Shown piece after piece: positions 40,662-40,864 of a stretch of 40,864 nucleotides of DNA. How positions within the stretch are numbered: the first letter of the stretch is position 1; each line of letters starts with the position of its first letter. The translations under genes and the position numbers were made by a program. Under the pieces are notes generated by a model. The model made no database searches. It was not told the DNA's origin and was given only the letters and a program-made list of their open reading frames with translations. Source of the DNA: a virus; the IMG/VR virus record IMGVR_UViG_3300023174_000318, positions 1 through 40,864 of that record; one strand, 5' to 3'.

Positions 40662-40832
40662 ATGCCCAACGAAAAAACTCGCGCGTACATTTACCGCATC
40701 CTCATCGCTCTTGGAGCCGTAGCAACCGCTTATGGTCTTCTGTCGAGCGAAGAACTTGCTGTATGGCTTGGTGTAGCAGTTTCAGTGCTCAACATAATGC
40801 CTGCAGCTAATACTTCTACTGACCAGGAGTAA
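40662..40832 (+). CDS. Holin-like two-TM protein
   Basis: 56 residues; TAGGAACACA precedes the ATG. Two hydrophobic helices (YIYRILIALGAVATAYGLL and LAVWLGVAVSVLNIMPA) with a short acidic turn (SSEE) resemble small actinophage holin or membrane proteins (RxYxYRxxxALGAV type, from memory). It sits right after the lysin. Confidence 0.7.
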   Translation: MPNEKTRAYIYRILIALGAVATAYGLLSSEELAVWLGVAVSVLNIMPAANTSTDQE

Positions 40833-40834
40833 GG

Positions 40835-40840
40835 TAAATT
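40835..40840 (+). promoter_or_regulatory. Putative leaderless-promoter -10 (TAAATT)
   Basis: Ends 6 nt before GTG 40847. AGGAG at 40825-40829 is too far for ribosome binding. Confidence 0.4.
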
Positions 40841-40846
40841 AGTAGC

Positions 40847-40864
40847 GTGGCTACTAAAAAACAA
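40847..40864 (+). CDS. 5' end of a gene, probably terminase large subunit (3' cut by window)
   Basis: GTG followed by codons for ATKKQ; only six codons are visible. The promoter-like spacing and position after lysin and holin, plus the terL 3' half at the start of the window, make terL the likely identity. About 350 further codons would be expected outside the window. Confidence 0.4.

Overview
The window is most of a tailed-phage genome. Its architecture is that of a podovirus (short-tailed phage): terminase, portal, scaffold-like protein, HK97-fold-type major capsid protein, a connector-like adaptor and a nozzle-like protein. These are followed by Ala/Gln-rich proteins, a 1772-residue giant protein resembling an ejected internal protein, and fibres. 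I see no tail tube, sheath or tape-measure gene. The host is probably an actinobacterium of moderate GC. Reasons are a holin-like protein and a TM/coiled-coil protein of types familiar in actinophages, actinophage-style small early proteins, and several genes that seem to be read from leaderless mRNAs (TANNNT ending exactly 6 nt before the start codon). I see no integrase, no obvious lysogeny repressor and no phage RNA polymerase, so it is probably lytic and uses host RNA polymerase.

Layout. 1-17 kb (+ strand): end of terL, two overlapping small genes, portal, scaffold, major capsid protein with terminator, adaptor, nozzle-like protein, a chain of tiny basic proteins with the same C-terminal motif, two Ala/Gln-rich proteins, the giant protein, an NlpC/P60 peptidase and a TM/coiled-coil protein. 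17-30.2 kb (- strand, read leftward): about 30 genes, mostly overlapping by 1-14 nt. They include many small Cys-rich or membrane proteins, an SNF2-like helicase, an HNH protein, a DEDDh exonuclease, a Cas4/RecB-like nuclease, a Sak4-like ATPase, a putative SSB, a primase, a RepA/DnaB-like helicase, a family A DNA polymerase and a RuvC-like resolvase. 30.15-30.72 kb: a gene-free, highly structured regulatory region. 30.7-32.5 kb (- strand): single-gene cassettes, each preceded by a conserved 15-bp repeat and mostly ending in a hairpin terminator. 32.5-40.9 kb (+ strand): small genes, an HTH protein, a TerS-like protein, fibre genes (Gly-rich and collagen-like), a metallophosphoesterase, an M23 peptidase, a holin-like protein and the first six codons of a gene that fits terL.

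The genes form a leftward replication/recombination programme and a rightward packaging/virion/lysis programme. The programmes diverge near 32.4 kb and converge near 17.0 kb. The window starts inside terL and ends at a plausible terL start, so it looks like a nearly complete circularly permuted genome lacking roughly 1 kb. The most unusual features are the five-copy repeat cassette system, the structured region at 30.2-30.7 kb with mutually exclusive hairpins, the shared C-terminal motif in five consecutive small virion-cluster genes, and the leaderless-promoter signature.
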